Positions 63,310 to 64,000 of a stretch of DNA of 64,000 nucleotides are shown one piece after another; position 1 is the stretch's first letter; each line of letters begins with the position of its first letter. Source of the DNA: DATARH01 sp963847345 (GTDB lineage: Bacteria; Pseudomonadota; Alphaproteobacteria; ATCC43930; CGMCC-115725); the NCBI GenBank assembly GCA_963847345.1, contig CAWJZU010000021.1, positions 1 through 64,000 of the forward strand, written 5' to 3'. The notes below the pieces were generated by a model that was given only the letters and a program-made list of their open reading frames with translations, was not told the DNA's origin and did not search any database. Made by a program: the position numbers and the translations under genes.

Positions 63310-64000
63310 CTATCGCACCAAGCCGGCCGTGACGCCAGCCTCGAACGCCGCCAGATCCTCCGGCCCGAAATGGTTGATGTCGCCGGGAGTGGCGAGCGCC
63401 ATAGCCGCGGCGTAGGAAGCGAGGCGGATCGCCAGATCGGGATCGCCGTCGAGCAGACCATGGATAAGACCGCCGACGAACAAATCGCCGGCGCCGATGC
63501 GGTCCACGATCTCGACCGGATAACGCGGCGCATGGCGGACCCCGTCGCGCGCCCACAACAGGTCGCCCGCTTCCGACCCCGGCGCTCCCGGATCAACTCC
63601 GGGGGCTGAAGGCCCACGGGTCAGAGCGACGAGCGGCATTCCGTAGCGGGCGGCGATCGCGGCGCCGAGCGCCTCGGCCTCCTCGGTGAACCCGAGGACA
63701 GCACGCGCGTCGCGTTCGGCGACGACGAACAGCTCCAGATGCGGGGCGATTGCCTCCAGCATCGCACGCGCGTCGGCCGGGCTTTGCAGCGTCGCGCGAA
63801 AGTTCAAGTCGTACGAGACCTTCTTGCGGGCCGCCGTGGCAAGCTGCGCGACATGCGCGACCAGCGCGCGGCAACTCGGTCCGAGCGCCGGCGTGATGCC
63901 GGACAGATGCACGCGGGCGCTGGCCGCGATTAGTGCCTCCCACGGCGCATCCTCGAATGCCATTTCGGAAGCGGCCGATTGCTTGCGGTCGTAGATCACC
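63310..64000 (-). CDS. PfkB-family sugar kinase (2-keto-3-deoxygluconate-kinase-like), 5' end cut by the window
   Basis: A ribokinase-fold enzyme running past the window end, so only about 230 C-terminal residues are seen. VIYDRKQSAASEM, VHLSGITPALGPSC and VSYDLNFRATL match KdgK-type kinases, which phosphorylate 2-keto-3-deoxygluconate in Entner-Doudoroff-like routes. The catalytic Asp is in VDRIGAGDLFVGGLIHGLLD. A Pro/Gly/Ser-rich insert (GPSAPGVDPGAPGSE) interrupts the LTRG / DLLWA strand region and is encoded by a palindromic repeat. With the gluconate and pentose genes it hints at broad sugar-acid use. Confidence 0.82.
   Translation of the reverse strand, partial: VIYDRKQSAASEMAFEDAPWEALIAASARVHLSGITPALGPSCRALVAHVAQLATAARKKVSYDLNFRATLQSPADARAMLEAIAPHLELFVVAERDARAVLGFTEEAEALGAAIAARYGMPLVALTRGPSAPGVDPGAPGSEAGDLLWARDGVRHAPRYPVEIVDRIGAGDLFVGGLIHGLLDGDPDLAIRLASYAAAMALATPGDINHFGPEDLAAFEAGVTAGLVR
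63599..63619. repeat. Palindrome CCGGGGGC-TGAAG-GCCCACGG inside the PfkB gene
   Basis: Same loop and right arm as the intergenic palindrome at 56720-56742, with one mismatch in the left arm. It is read in frame within the kinase and encodes part of the extra loop. Confidence 0.65.

Overview
The window is high-GC DNA from an alphaproteobacterium, probably a Rhodospirillales- or Hyphomicrobiales-like lineage; the exact order cannot be fixed from sequence alone. Pointers are the speF-type leader RNA before a group IV ornithine decarboxylase, an ETF-QO / TPR / IspE block, an MlaA-MlaC pair, a phasin, a DUF5681 protein and a Tal-Pgi fusion. No rRNA, tRNA, CRISPR array or prophage was seen.

Left end (1-5.5 kb) is accessory and scarred. 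Remnants of a type I restriction system (hsdM, hsdS) run into an IS1380-family element with recognisable 12-bp inverted ends, and the other side of the element is a truncated FecR-domain gene. A VOC protein, a small hypothetical gene and a DUF2971 gene follow, embedded in several copies of palindromic intergenic repeats and one diverged segmental duplication.

5.5-19 kb carries metabolic and regulatory genes: a hydantoinase/dihydropyrimidinase, a SABATH-like carboxyl methyltransferase, two MFS transporters, two Crp/Fnr-type regulators, a lipoprotein, two FMN-dependent alpha-hydroxy-acid oxidases plus a decayed third copy, with a PIN toxin-antitoxin pair and its palindromic operator between the two intact copies, and a secreted CVNH-domain protein. 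19-30 kb is mostly housekeeping: ispE, a TPR protein, ETF-QO, a uracil-DNA glycosylase, a DAO-type oxidoreductase, mlaA-mlaC, proC, a TetR regulator and a phasin with an operator-like palindrome.

30-44 kb holds an Ldh-type dehydrogenase and SDR pair, the ornithine decarboxylase behind its leader RNA, and a long sugar-phosphate operon (gntK, tal-pgi, gnd, zwf, rpe, rpiA, HAD phosphatase) that would interconvert gluconate, hexose phosphates and pentose phosphates; no 6-phosphogluconolactonase gene is in it. folD, a cytochrome c, threonine synthase, an antiporter remnant, an amidohydrolase and a B12-binding-type radical SAM protein follow.

49-64 kb has a TauE/SafE permease behind a CRP-like palindrome, a single-domain cyclic-nucleotide-binding protein, a yejE-yejF-LLM monooxygenase operon, asd, a run of DUF962 / CMD / VOC / SDR / iron-alcohol dehydrogenase / universal stress genes that looks like a small catabolic group, a GNAT protein and the start of a PfkB sugar kinase.

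Eleven otherwise normal genes are broken by single-base frameshifts, and all twelve shifts have the same sign (+1). The simplest reading is insertion errors in the assembly, so these genes are annotated as CDS spanning the shift. Separately, palindromic repeats sit in frame inside two protein-coding genes (the uracil-DNA glycosylase and the PfkB kinase).
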